NCBI GenBank assembly: GCA_947259915.1
Contig: CAMYOC010000049.1
Location: 97,539-161,538 of the forward strand
Length of the DNA stretch: 64,000 nt
Reading direction: 5' to 3'
Source: an uncultured Gammaproteobacteria bacterium
GTDB lineage: Bacteria; Pseudomonadota; Gammaproteobacteria; Steroidobacterales; XN24
In this document: piece by piece, positions 38,446-47,414 of the stretch
Layout: each line of letters starts with the position of its first letter
How positions within the stretch are numbered: position 1 is the stretch's first letter
Made by a program: the position numbers and the translations under genes
Notes under the pieces: model-generated
Database searches by the model: none
The model's input: only the letters and a program-made list of their open reading frames with translations
What the model was told of the DNA's origin: nothing

Positions 38446-38531
38446 TCGTTCCGGTGTTCGGATCGGCGTCGGCGTATCGGTCGCCGATCCCCCCACCGTG
38501 CCCCTAACCCAGATGCAGGAGCCGAGCCAAC

Positions 38532-39236
38532 ATGAATGATTTTTCGAATGCGCTCTCCACCGCATTCGCTCTGGTGACCTCGCTGGACCGGGATCTGTTC
38601 GAAATCGTCGGTCTTTCGCTGGAAATCAGCCTGACCGCGGTTCTTGTGGCGACCATCATCGGTCTGCCGGCGGGCGCGGCGCTCGCTCTCTCCCGATTCC
38701 CGGGCCGGCGCCCGCTCATCATCGTGCTCAACGCGCTGATGGGGCTGCCGCCAGTGGTGGTCGGTCTGGTCATTTACCTGCTGTTGTCCCGCAGCGGTCC
38801 GCTGGGATCGTATGGCCTGCTGTTTACGCCCACCGCGATGGTGATCGCGCAATCCGTACTGGTCACACCGATCATCGCCGCACTTGCGCGGCAGACCGTC
38901 GCCGATCTGCACGAGGAGTACGACGAGCATTTGCGCGCCATCGGCAGCGGGCCGCTGCAACGCATGGCCACGCTGCTCTGGGACGGTCGTTTCCGTTTGT
39001 TGACCGCGATCCTCGCCGGCTTTGGTCGCGCCATCGCGGAAGTCGGTGCGGTGCTGATCGTCGGCGGCAACATCCTCCACTCGACCCGGGTAATGACGAC
39101 AACCATCGCGCTCGAGACCAGCAAGGGGAATCTGGCCATTGCGCTGGGTCTGGGACTGATCCTGGTGACGCTGGCGGTGAGCGTCAACGCAGCCGCGATG
39201 TTGTTGGGGGAGACAGCCCATCGACGCTACGGCTGA
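38532..39236 (+). CDS. tupB: Tungstate ABC transporter permease
   Basis: The 234-residue inner-membrane permease has about five helices and the EAA-type loop (EYDEHLRAIGSGPLQRMATLLWDGR region, about 135-160) that touches the ATPase. SRFPGRRP and GNILHSTRVMTTTIALE are typical of the TupB/PstC-like permeases, shorter than ModB. It is followed 7 bp later by the ATPase and then by the binding protein, an unusual gene order (permease first). Tungstate rather than molybdate is inferred from TupA. Confidence 0.9.
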   Translation: MNDFSNALSTAFALVTSLDRDLFEIVGLSLEISLTAVLVATIIGLPAGAALALSRFPGRRPLIIVLNALMGLPPVVVGLVIYLLLSRSGPLGSYGLLFTPTAMVIAQSVLVTPIIAALARQTVADLHEEYDEHLRAIGSGPLQRMATLLWDGRFRLLTAILAGFGRAIAEVGAVLIVGGNILHSTRVMTTTIALETSKGNLAIALGLGLILVTLAVSVNAAAMLLGETAHRRYG

Positions 39237-39243
39237 TCCGGCG

Positions 39244-39981
39244 GTGGCTGCCGATACCACAGACACCAATGGCCTGCTGCCCATGGTGGTGGACGCGGTC
39301 TCCTATCGCGCCGGGGACCAGGCGCTGATAGACCATGTTTCGTTCAGGCTCGAAGACAGCCGCCGCACCGTGATACTGGGTCCCAACGGCGCCGGCAAGA
39401 GCGTGTTGCTGCGTCTGTGCCACGGGCTGCTGGCGCCGAGCGCTGGCGCTATCACATGGGGCGGATCAACACCGGCAGCAACCATGAAACGGCGCGGCCT
39501 CGTCTTCCAGCGGCCGGTGATGCTGCGTCGCTCGGTCGCGGCCAATATCGAACATGTCCTGAAAACCCAGGGCATCGGACGAGATCGACGCCGCGGACTG
39601 GTGAGCGCGGCGCTGGATCAGGCTGGTCTGAAATCGCTGGCACATCGCCAGGCGAGAACGCTTTCGGGCGGTGAGCAGCAACGACTCGCCATCGCCCGGG
39701 CGTGGCTACTCGAGCCTGCGGTCGTGCTGCTGGACGAACCGACCGCGAATCTCGATCCCGGCGCGACGCGCGCGGTCGAGGAACTCATCATCCGCCTCGG
39801 TGCCACTGGCGCCAAGATCCTGATGACGACCCATGACATCGCCCAGGCCCGCCGTCTGGCCGAAGAAGTGATGTTCCTGCATCACGGCCGCTTGCTCGAG
39901 CATCGCCCGGCGGTCGAATTCTTTGCGGGCCCTCGGGACCCGGATGCCGCCGACTTTATCGCTGGCCAATTGATTAACTGA
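39244..39981 (+). CDS. tupC: Tungstate ABC transporter ATP-binding protein
   Basis: The 245-residue ATPase has Walker A GPNGAGKS (about 41-48), the signature LSGGEQQRLAIARAW (about 140-154), and Walker B VVLLDEPTANLD. It has no ModC-like C-terminal MOP domain, so it is not self-regulated by molybdate. The start is a GTG at 39244, 7 bp after tupB. A Met 14 codons in is a possible alternative. Drives uptake with TupB and TupA. Confidence 0.91.
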   Translation: MAADTTDTNGLLPMVVDAVSYRAGDQALIDHVSFRLEDSRRTVILGPNGAGKSVLLRLCHGLLAPSAGAITWGGSTPAATMKRRGLVFQRPVMLRRSVAANIEHVLKTQGIGRDRRRGLVSAALDQAGLKSLAHRQARTLSGGEQQRLAIARAWLLEPAVVLLDEPTANLDPGATRAVEELIIRLGATGAKILMTTHDIAQARRLAEEVMFLHHGRLLEHRPAVEFFAGPRDPDAADFIAGQLIN

Positions 39982-39995
39982 GTAGGAACGCAACC

Positions 39996-40844
39996 GTGCG
40001 GAGACGCAACACAAAACGTGCCTGGCGCTGGCTCCGGCTGTCGTTGCTGGTCGGTGCCTGTTTGCCGGCACTGGCGGCCGCGGAGTCGATCACCGTAGCC
40101 TCGACCACATCGACGGAAAACTCCGGTCTGTTCGAATACCTGTTGCCAAAATTTCAGGCCGACACCGGCATCGAAGTACGCGTAGTCGCGGTCGGCACCG
40201 GCCAGGCGATCAGGGTGGCGAAAAACGGTGACGCGGATGTGCTATTCGTCCATCACCGGCCGTCGGAAGACGCCTTCGTCGCTGCAGGCTATGGCGTCAA
40301 GCGGTTTGCGGTCATGCATAACGATTTCGTTATCGTCGGGCCGGCGTCGGATCCGGCCGGCATCAAGGGTGGCGATGATGCCGCACAGGCGCTGGCCGCC
40401 ATCGCCAGCAGCAAGAGCTTGTTCGCTTCCCGCGGTGACGATAGCGGGACCCATAAAAAGGAGCTCAGCCTGTGGCAGACCGCAGGCGTTGATCCGGCCG
40501 CGTCCGGCACATCATGGTATCGCGAGACCGGTTCCGGCATGGGTGCGACCCTGAATACCGCCAGCGGGATGAACGCCTATGCGCTGACCGATCGGGCCAC
40601 CTGGATCCGCTTTGGCAACAAGGGCGAACTGGTCATCCTGGCGCAGGGCGATCCGGTCCTGTTCAATCCCTATGGCGTGATCCTGATCAGCCCCGAGCGT
40701 CATCCCCACGTCCGCGCCGACGCCGGCCAGGCCTTTATCGACTGGCTGGTCTCGCCGCCGGGCCAGACCCTTATCGGCGACTACCGTATCGATGGCGAGC
40801 CCGCGTTCTTCCCGGATGCCATCGAGACCCCGCCGACCGAGTAA
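39996..40844 (+). CDS. tupA: Tungstate-binding periplasmic protein
   Basis: The 282-residue protein has a signal peptide (about 1-29, ending LAAAES). The first ligand motif TTSTENSGL (about 36-44) and the SRGDDSGTH motif (about 145-153) are the characteristic TupA oxyanion-binding segments, distinct from ModA. It captures tungstate for TupBC. The start is GTG at 39996 after TAGGAACG. Association with formate dehydrogenase genes and Moco synthesis genes fits metal supply to FdhA and FdsA. Confidence 0.92.
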   Translation: MRRRNTKRAWRWLRLSLLVGACLPALAAAESITVASTTSTENSGLFEYLLPKFQADTGIEVRVVAVGTGQAIRVAKNGDADVLFVHHRPSEDAFVAAGYGVKRFAVMHNDFVIVGPASDPAGIKGGDDAAQALAAIASSKSLFASRGDDSGTHKKELSLWQTAGVDPAASGTSWYRETGSGMGATLNTASGMNAYALTDRATWIRFGNKGELVILAQGDPVLFNPYGVILISPERHPHVRADAGQAFIDWLVSPPGQTLIGDYRIDGEPAFFPDAIETPPTE

Positions 40845-40894
40845 GATCCGAACGTCCGAGCGTGACCGCCGGCGCAGCGGATGTTAAAAGAGTG

Positions 40895-41563
40895 ATGATG
40901 AGCGACTGCGGCGCAAAATCAGCGGGCTACCCCCGCGAAACCGTCACCGGTCTGATCCTTGCCGGCGGCCAGGGCACCCGCATGGGTAGCGTGGACAAGG
41001 GCCTGGTCGAGGCCCTGGAGCGGCCTCTGATCGAGTGGGTGCTGGATCGACTGAGGCCTCAGGTCGGACCGATCCTGATTAACCACGCCCGCAACGCAGA
41101 GCGCTACGCCGCCTTCGGCTATCCGCTGGTCACCGACCGGCAAGACGGGTTTCTTGGACCGCTGGCCGGCGTCGCCAGCGCAATGCATGTGGCCACGACA
41201 CCGCTGATGCTGACCGCGCCTTGCGATACGCCTGGCCTGAGGGAGGATCTCGGCACTCGCCTGTATGCCGCCCTGGTGCGCGACCAGGCCGAGATTGCCG
41301 TCGCCCATGACGGTGAGTGGTTGCAGCCGCTGTTTATGCTGTTGCGCACCGGTCTGAGCCCGAGCCTCGACGCATTCCTGACCGGTGGCGGGCGCAAGGT
41401 CGACAAGTGGTTCGCGCTGCATACCGTCACCCGTGTCGACTTCAGCGACTGGGGCAATGCTTTCGCCAATCTCAACACGGCTGAGGAACTGCGCGCATTC
41501 GAAGACACGGCTGACGCAGGGTCCACCGCGCACTCTGCGCCGGCCGGGACACACGGATCATGA
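40895..41563 (+). CDS. mobA: Molybdenum cofactor guanylyltransferase
   Basis: The 222-residue protein carries the nucleotidyltransferase motif LAGGQGTRMGSVDKGL (about 18-33) and TAPCDTP (about 108-114). MobA joins GMP to molybdopterin to make the bis-MGD cofactor used by both formate dehydrogenases here. ATG codons lie at 40895 and 40898, and AAAAGAG just upstream fits the second better. It overlaps moeA by 4 nt (ATGA), so the two are coupled. Confidence 0.93.
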   Translation: MMSDCGAKSAGYPRETVTGLILAGGQGTRMGSVDKGLVEALERPLIEWVLDRLRPQVGPILINHARNAERYAAFGYPLVTDRQDGFLGPLAGVASAMHVATTPLMLTAPCDTPGLREDLGTRLYAALVRDQAEIAVAHDGEWLQPLFMLLRTGLSPSLDAFLTGGGRKVDKWFALHTVTRVDFSDWGNAFANLNTAEELRAFEDTADAGSTAHSAPAGTHGS

Positions 41564-42834
41564 GCCGGCGCCTCCCCGCAGATGTGGATCCCTGCGCCGA
41601 GGAGGCCCGGCAGGGCAAGTCGCTGCCGCTGACGACAGCGCGGCAGCGCATGCTCGAAGCGGTGAGCCCGGTTGCCGGTGTTGCAACGCTGGCGCTGGCC
41701 GAGGCTCTCGACCGGGTGTTGCTCGAGGACGTCTATTCCGGTGTCGATGTGCCGTCTCATACCAATTCCGCGATGGACGGATTCGCGGTGGCGGCGTCGG
41801 ATCTCCCTGCAGAAGGGGAGCGTGCCTTCGCGCTGGCCGGCACCGCCTGGGCCGGTCGGCCCTACAACGGCGAAACCGGCGCGGGCCAGTGCGTGCGCAT
41901 CATGACCGGGGCGGCGATCCCGGCGGGTCTGGACACCGTGATCATGCAGGAGCATGTGCGCATGGATGGCGACGATGCGGTGATCGCCGCCGGCCATCGC
42001 CCCGGGCAACACGTCCGGCAGGCCGGAGAGGACGTCCGCGCCGGCGACCTCGCGGTAGCTGCCGGCACCCGTATCAGCGCGGCCCATGTCGGACTGCTGG
42101 CATCGCTCGGCGTGCCCACCGTGCAGGTACGGAGACGCCCGCGGGTGGCATTCTTCTCCACCGGTGACGAACTGCGCCCGATCGGCGAGCCGCTCGGCCT
42201 CGGCCAGATCTATGACAGCAACCGCTACACGCTGGGCGCGATGATCGCGCGATTGAATCTGGAGCCGCTGGATATGGGCGTGGTCCGCGATGATCCCGCC
42301 GCCCTCGAAACCGCGCTGAGCGAAGCCGCGGCCCAGGCCGATGCGGTCATTACCTCCGGCGGTGTCTCGGTTGGGGCGGCGGATTTCGTCACCGACACGC
42401 TGGCGCGTCTGGGCAGCGTGGGTTTTTGGAAGGTGGCGATGAAACCCGGCAAGCCGATCGCCTTTGGCCGCATCGGTAATGCGTTGTTCTTTGGCCTGCC
42501 CGGCAACCCGGTATCGGTGATGGCGACGTTTTATCAGCTGGTGCAACCCGCGCTGGAACGGCTCCGCGGTATTGCGCAACCCCCGCCGCCCGTGCTGCTG
42601 CGCGCGCATTGCACGGACCGCCTGCGCAAGCGCCCGGGCCGGGTCGAGTTTCAGCGCGGCGTGCTGGAGCATGGCGGAGACGGTCGCTACACTGTGCGCG
42701 GCGTCGGTCACCAGGGTGCCGGCGTGCTCAGGTCCATGGCCGAAGCCAATTGTTTTATCGTGCTTGCGGCGGATCAGGGAGAAGTCGCCGCGGGCTCCGA
42801 GGTGTTGGTCCAGCCCTTTTCCGGTTTGATCTGA
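41560..42834 (+). CDS. moeA: Molybdopterin molybdenumtransferase
   Basis: The 424-residue protein has the MoeA domain order: N-terminal domain with SHTNSAMDGFAV (about 66-77), the MPT-binding domain with TSGGVSVGAADF (about 265-276) and a C-terminal beta domain (about 345-424). It inserts the metal into adenylated molybdopterin. Whether it handles tungsten as well is unknown. The gene is coupled to mobA and lies 64 bp before moaB. Confidence 0.95.
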   Translation: MSRRLPADVDPCAEEARQGKSLPLTTARQRMLEAVSPVAGVATLALAEALDRVLLEDVYSGVDVPSHTNSAMDGFAVAASDLPAEGERAFALAGTAWAGRPYNGETGAGQCVRIMTGAAIPAGLDTVIMQEHVRMDGDDAVIAAGHRPGQHVRQAGEDVRAGDLAVAAGTRISAAHVGLLASLGVPTVQVRRRPRVAFFSTGDELRPIGEPLGLGQIYDSNRYTLGAMIARLNLEPLDMGVVRDDPAALETALSEAAAQADAVITSGGVSVGAADFVTDTLARLGSVGFWKVAMKPGKPIAFGRIGNALFFGLPGNPVSVMATFYQLVQPALERLRGIAQPPPPVLLRAHCTDRLRKRPGRVEFQRGVLEHGGDGRYTVRGVGHQGAGVLRSMAEANCFIVLAADQGEVAAGSEVLVQPFSGLI

Positions 42835-42898
42835 AACCGCCGGCTTGCACCATCGCCGCATCGATTCAGACAAGCATCGCAGAAGACAGGAGAGACAT

Positions 42899-43435
42899 AT
42901 GGCTGCCGCTCAGAACAAAGGCACGCGCGAATTCCTGCCGCTGCATATCGCGGTGCTGACCGTTTCCGATTCGCGCAACGAGGACACGGACAAGTCGGGC
43001 AAGCTGTTGGTCGAGCGGCTCGGAGCGGTCGGTCATCATTGCGCCAGCAAACAGATCGTGCCGGATGATGTGTATCAGATCCGGGCCGTGGTCTCCGCGT
43101 GGATCGCGGACGAGGGCATCGAGGCGGTTATCACCACCGGGGGCACCGGCGTCACCGGCCGCGACGGCACACCCGAAGCGGTGCTGCCTCTGCTGGACAA
43201 GGTCATCGATGGCTTCGGTGAGACCTTTCGCGCCATCTCCTATGACCAGATAAAGACATCGACCATGCAGTCCCGAGCCGTCGCCGGGGTCGCCAACGGC
43301 ACCTATGTATTTTGTGTGCCGGGCTCCTCGGGCGCCTGCGCCACCGCCTGGGACGAGTTGATCTCGGCCCAACTCGATTACCGCACCCGGCCCTGCAACC
43401 TGGTCGAGCTGATGCCGCGGCTGCGGGAAACCTGA
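42899..43435 (+). CDS. moaB: Molybdopterin adenylyltransferase
   Basis: The 178-residue protein contains the ATP-binding signature TTGGTGVTGRDGTPEA (about 76-91), typical of MoaB/MogA. It adenylates molybdopterin before metal insertion by MoeA. The TVSDSRNEDTDKSG segment near the N-terminus favours MoaB over MogA. The ATG at 42899 follows AGGAGAG. It lies in the tup-mob-moe-moa direction and is probably part of the same operon. Confidence 0.93.
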   Translation: MAAAQNKGTREFLPLHIAVLTVSDSRNEDTDKSGKLLVERLGAVGHHCASKQIVPDDVYQIRAVVSAWIADEGIEAVITTGGTGVTGRDGTPEAVLPLLDKVIDGFGETFRAISYDQIKTSTMQSRAVAGVANGTYVFCVPGSSGACATAWDELISAQLDYRTRPCNLVELMPRLRET

Positions 43436-43463
43436 GCTGGCGACCGTCGACACAAACACATCG

Positions 43464-44579
43464 ATGAGCCCATCACAGCAGACCGCCGGAACGACCCTGC
43501 TGGTCGGCACCCGCAAGGGTCTGTTCCGGCTGAAACCTGTCCCCGACGAGGATGCCTGGCGTCTCGACGGGCCGTACATCGCCGGTTACGAAGTGATCCA
43601 TGCCTGCGCGGCGCCGCGCAATCCACGCCTGCTCCATGCGGCGGTGTCCCATCCGGTGTGGGGCGCCCATATCTATCGCAGCGTCGACGGCGGCGACAGC
43701 TGGGAACCACTGGCGGTTGCCCCGCATTTCGATCATCAACGTTTCGGCGCCGCGCTGAAATCGATCTGGTTTCTGGCCTGGTCGCCACGCGGTGACGCGC
43801 TTTACGCCGGTATCGATCCGGCAGGCCTGTTTGTCAGCCGCGACGCGGGCCGGAGCTGGGAGGCGATCGACGCGCTCAACGAACATCCGACGCGGGATCT
43901 CTGGGAACCGTCCAGGGGTATCTTCGCGGTCCATTCGATCTGTATCGATCACCATGATCCGGCCCGCCTGGCGGTCGCGGTCTCGGCCGGCGGCGTCTAC
44001 TGCAGCGAAGACAGCGGCGCTTCCTGGCGACCCGCCAATACAGGCGTCCGGGCGGAGAATCTGCCGACGCAGGATCCCCTCGCCGGCCATAACGTGCATC
44101 GGCTGATCATGCACCCGCGTGCGCCCTATCGACTCTATCGACAGTGTTATAACGGCACCTATCGCAGTGACGACTGGGGCCGCAGCTGGATCGATATTAC
44201 CCAGGGTCTGCCCAGCGATTTCGGTTACGCCATCGCCACGCCGATCGGGGATGCGGACACGGTATTCCAGATCCCCGAGTCGGGTTCTCATATGCGCACG
44301 ACCGTTGACGGCAAGCTGCGGGTCTACCGCAGTCGCGACGCGGGGCGCAGCTGGGTCTCCGTCAGCGAGGGTCTGCCCCAGGCACATGCGTATGTGACCG
44401 TGCTGCGCGAAGCCATGGATACGGGCGATCACGGCGGCGTGTTTTTTGGCACCTCCAGCGGCCATCTGTTCGCCAGCATCGATGACGGCGACAGCTGGCG
44501 GCTGATCGCCGGATTTCTGCCAAAAATCCTCTGTGTGCTCGCACTGCCCACGCCGCCACCGTCAGCCGTACCCCAATGA
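43464..44579 (+). CDS. Asp-box (BNR) beta-propeller protein
   Basis: The 371-residue cytoplasmic protein lacks a signal peptide. It has six Asp boxes of the S-x-D-x-G-x-x-W kind (SVDGGDSW, SRDAGRSW, SEDSGASW, SDDWGRSW, SRDAGRSW, SIDDGDSW), so a six-bladed propeller is likely. Sialidase-like annotation would be misleading, as no catalytic Arg triad or secretion signal is evident. It overlaps yqeC by 4 nt (ATGA) and precedes moaD. Genes of this kind are often seen near MoaD-like genes, so I suggest a Moco-related role, without proof. Confidence 0.78.
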   Translation: MSPSQQTAGTTLLVGTRKGLFRLKPVPDEDAWRLDGPYIAGYEVIHACAAPRNPRLLHAAVSHPVWGAHIYRSVDGGDSWEPLAVAPHFDHQRFGAALKSIWFLAWSPRGDALYAGIDPAGLFVSRDAGRSWEAIDALNEHPTRDLWEPSRGIFAVHSICIDHHDPARLAVAVSAGGVYCSEDSGASWRPANTGVRAENLPTQDPLAGHNVHRLIMHPRAPYRLYRQCYNGTYRSDDWGRSWIDITQGLPSDFGYAIATPIGDADTVFQIPESGSHMRTTVDGKLRVYRSRDAGRSWVSVSEGLPQAHAYVTVLREAMDTGDHGGVFFGTSSGHLFASIDDGDSWRLIAGFLPKILCVLALPTPPPSAVPQ

Positions 44580-45334
44580 GCAATGACCTGGCGGAGCTGC
44601 TCGGCGCGCGTCGCGGCATCGTCTGCGCCATCGGCGCCGGTGGCAAAAAGAGCACGCTGTACCGCATCGCCGCTGCCCACGACGGTCCGCTGGCGTTGAC
44701 TACCACGGTATTCACCACCTGGTTCCCCGACACGCTGGGTCTGACCGTCGTGGTGGATCAGGAAAAAACGCTGCCCGGCGCGGTACTCGCGGCTGCGCGT
44801 GAGCATCGCCGGCTCGGCTATGCGACACCGTCGGCGAAACCGGGCCGCTACGGAGGTGTCGATCCGGAACTGATTGGCGCGATCCACGAACAGGCGGGCC
44901 TGGCTGTCACCCTGGTCAAGGCAGACGGCGCGCGCATGCGCTGGCTAAAGGCACCCAAACCGGGCGAACCGGTATTGGCAGCGAGCTGCACCACGGTCAT
45001 CCCGGTGCTCTCCGCCCGCGCCTTGGGTGAGCCTCTCTCGGATCGTATCGCGCATCGACCGGACCGGGTCGCAGCCGTGACCGGCCTCGCTGAGGGCGAC
45101 ACGGTTGGACCGCTGCATCTGGCGCGTCTGCTGACCGCCGAGGGCGGCCTGCTCCAGGGTCTCGGGCAGCAGCTGGTGGTCCCGGTGATCAACATGGTTG
45201 ATGACGACGCACGCGCAGAACTCGCACGGGAGGCCGCGATCACCGCGCTCGATCTGAGCGATCGCTTTGATCGTGTGGTTCTGGCCTGCATGCGCAGAAA
45301 CGCAGATCCGGTGGTCGCGGTGATCGAACGGTGA
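44576..45334 (+). CDS. yqeC: YqeC-family putative selenium/Mo cofactor accessory protein
   Basis: The 252-residue protein has a P-loop-like GAGGKKSTLYRIAA (about 20-33) and the VKADGARMRWLKAP segment (about 113-126) that characterise the YqeC family. YqeC was linked to selenium-dependent molybdenum hydroxylases by genome context. Here no selenocysteine enzyme is in the window: both formate dehydrogenases use Cys. It is coupled to the propeller gene and 31 bp before moaD. The function may be in Moco or metal-sulfur maturation. Confidence 0.82.
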   Translation: MSNDLAELLGARRGIVCAIGAGGKKSTLYRIAAAHDGPLALTTTVFTTWFPDTLGLTVVVDQEKTLPGAVLAAAREHRRLGYATPSAKPGRYGGVDPELIGAIHEQAGLAVTLVKADGARMRWLKAPKPGEPVLAASCTTVIPVLSARALGEPLSDRIAHRPDRVAAVTGLAEGDTVGPLHLARLLTAEGGLLQGLGQQLVVPVINMVDDDARAELAREAAITALDLSDRFDRVVLACMRRNADPVVAVIER

Positions 45335-45365
45335 GGCGGCTGGCGATCAGCGTTACAATCGGGCC

Positions 45366-45644
45366 ATGAAACAGGTGACCGTCCGTCTGCCAACCGCCTT
45401 GCAGTCCTTCGCAGACGGTGAGGATCAGATCCGCGTCCAGGCCGGGACCGTCGGCGACGCGCTGGCTGCAGTGGATGGCGGACGCGGCACGCTGCTGGCT
45501 CGCGTGCTGACACCGGACGGCGCTCAGCGGCCGCTGGTCAAAGTGTTCCTCGGCGATGCCGACATCCGCACCCTGGACGGTCTCGACAGCCGCGTGCGCG
45601 AAGGCGACGTGGTCTCCATCATCGCCGCGGTCGCCGGAGGCTGA
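45366..45644 (+). CDS. MoaD/ThiS-family sulfur carrier
   Basis: The 92-residue ubiquitin-like protein ends in GG, the site where sulfur is loaded as a thiocarboxylate. VTVRLPTALQSFADG and VVSIIAAVAGG are family-typical. As MoaD it would feed sulfur to molybdopterin synthase. No moaE, moaA or moaC lies in the window, so these must be elsewhere or this copy may serve a different acceptor. Confidence 0.85.
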   Translation: MKQVTVRLPTALQSFADGEDQIRVQAGTVGDALAAVDGGRGTLLARVLTPDGAQRPLVKVFLGDADIRTLDGLDSRVREGDVVSIIAAVAGG

Positions 45645-45710
45645 GGCATTGTTCACCAGTCACAAGACGCCGCGGCCGCGGCGCTGACCGCGCGGGATCC
45701 GGCTGGGCAG

Positions 45711-47414
45711 ATGGCCAACACAACATCCAGAGTGCTGAAGTTCCGACATCCCGGCGCCGGCCGTGGCACCGCAAAAGCCAGCCCCAGGGGCAGACAAGTG
45801 GATGCGGACGCCGTCGACGAGCTGCGCGCGCTGCTCGGCGATCAGCCGCGACGCCGCGACCTGCTGATCGAACATCTGCATCGTGTTCAAGACCACTATG
45901 GCCACCTCAGCGCGCGCCATCTGGCCGCGCTGGCTGCGGAGATGCGTCTGGCTCAGGCCGAAGTGTATGAAGTCGCCAGCTTCTATGCCCACTTCGATAT
46001 CGTGGCCGACGGCGAGACCCCACCGGCGCCAGTCACGGTTCGGGTCTGCGATAGCCTGAGCTGCGAGCTCGCCGGTGCAGAACATCTGCTCGACCAGCTC
46101 GGTGCCGACGCCTCCGATCAGGCGCGGATCGTGCGCGCGCCCTGCATGGGCTATTGCCATCGGGCGCCGGTCGTCGCCGTCGGCCAGCGGCAGATTCCGC
46201 GCGCATCGGCCAGGGCTGTTCTGGAAGCAGTCGAAGAACGGAAGGTCGAAGCGGAGATACCGTTTTATCGCGATCTCGATGCCTACCTCGACGACGGCGG
46301 TTACGAACTCCTCAGCCGTTGTCTGGCCGGCCAGCAGCCTCTCGACGAGATCATCGAGACGCTGGAGTCTTCCGGCCTGCGCGGCCTCGGCGGCGCGGGT
46401 TTCCCACCCGGGCAGAAATGGAAGCTGGTTCGGGCGGAACCCGGACCCCGCTATGTGGCGGTCAACGCGGACGAAGGCGAGCCTGGCACATTCAAAGACC
46501 GCTACCATCTGGAGCGCGATCCCCATCGTGTCCTGGAAGGCATGCTGATCGCCGCCTGGGCGGTTGAGGCCGAGACGGTCTATTTCTATCTCCGCGACGA
46601 GTATCCGGCGGTCCACCGAATTCTCAGCAAAGAGATCGCCGCCCTCGCGGATCGCGGTCTGGTCCCGCACACCCGGATCGAGCTGAGACGCGGCGCGGGT
46701 GCGTACATCTGCGGTGAAGAGTCTGCGATGATCGAGTCGATCGAGGGCAAGCGTGGGCTGCCCCGCCACCGCCCACCTTACGTTTCGGAGGCCGGCATCT
46801 TCGGCCGTCCTACGCTGGTCAACAATGTCGAGACCCTGTACTGGATACGCGACATCCTCGAGCGCGGGGCCGACTGGTTCAGCAGCCAGGGACACGGCGA
46901 CGCCCGCGGCCTGCGCAGCTTCTCGGTCTCCGGACGGGTCATGGATCCCGGACTCAAGCTCGCCCCGGCCGGCATCACCGCGCGGGCCTTGATCGAGGAA
47001 TATTGCGGCGGCATGGCGGACGGGCATGAATTTCTCGCCTATCTGCCCGGAGGCGCCTCCGGCGGCATCCTGCCGGCCCGGCTCGCCGATCTGCCGCTGG
47101 ATTTCGGCTCGCTGGAAGGCCACGGCAGCTTTGTCGGCTCGCACGCAGTAATCGTGCTCAGCGATCAGGACGATCTGCGCCGCGTGGTGCTGAACCTGAT
47201 GCGCTTCTTCGAAGACGAGAGCTGTGGCCAGTGCACTCCCTGCCGGGTCGGCACGCGCAAGGCGGTGGCGATGATGGAGCAGGACGACTGGGATAGGGGG
47301 TTGCTGGAGGAACTCTCCCACACCATGGCCGACGCGTCGATCTGTGGTCTCGGCCAGGCGGCTCCGAATCCATTGTTGTGCGCGCTGCGTTATTTCCCCG
47401 AGGTGTTCGCGTGA
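45711..47414 (+). CDS. fdsB: NAD-linked formate dehydrogenase: fused gamma-beta subunit (FdsG-FdsB)
   Basis: The 567-residue protein fuses a NuoE/FdsG thioredoxin-like domain with four cysteines of a 2Fe-2S site (Cys113, Cys118, Cys145, Cys149) to a NuoF/FdsB domain (about 195-567). The latter has GGAGFPPGQKW for FMN, ADEGEPGTFKDR for NADH and the 4Fe-4S motif CGQCTPC near the C-terminus. It passes electrons between NAD and FdsA. In Cupriavidus-like clusters FdsG and FdsB are separate, so this fusion is like HoxF. The gene overlaps fdsA by 4 nt (GTGA). Confidence 0.93.
   Translation: MANTTSRVLKFRHPGAGRGTAKASPRGRQVDADAVDELRALLGDQPRRRDLLIEHLHRVQDHYGHLSARHLAALAAEMRLAQAEVYEVASFYAHFDIVADGETPPAPVTVRVCDSLSCELAGAEHLLDQLGADASDQARIVRAPCMGYCHRAPVVAVGQRQIPRASARAVLEAVEERKVEAEIPFYRDLDAYLDDGGYELLSRCLAGQQPLDEIIETLESSGLRGLGGAGFPPGQKWKLVRAEPGPRYVAVNADEGEPGTFKDRYHLERDPHRVLEGMLIAAWAVEAETVYFYLRDEYPAVHRILSKEIAALADRGLVPHTRIELRRGAGAYICGEESAMIESIEGKRGLPRHRPPYVSEAGIFGRPTLVNNVETLYWIRDILERGADWFSSQGHGDARGLRSFSVSGRVMDPGLKLAPAGITARALIEEYCGGMADGHEFLAYLPGGASGGILPARLADLPLDFGSLEGHGSFVGSHAVIVLSDQDDLRRVVLNLMRFFEDESCGQCTPCRVGTRKAVAMMEQDDWDRGLLEELSHTMADASICGLGQAAPNPLLCALRYFPEVFA

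Larger units (their letters stand above)
38231..38531. other. 301-bp divergent region of the activator and tupB
   Basis: No gene is supported. It contains GACA-N3-TGTC-type sites, a near-consensus sigma-54 promoter (38430-38445) and a leader to tupB. The GC content drops near 38320-38430, as expected for a regulatory segment. Confidence 0.75.

Noticed and set aside
42835..42898. Moco riboswitch before moaB
   Set aside because: The gap is only 64 bp and shows no extended pairing. The element usually precedes moaA, which is not here.
43464..44579. True sialidase
   Set aside because: Asp boxes are present, but there is no signal peptide or recognisable Arg triad, and the gene sits in a cofactor operon.
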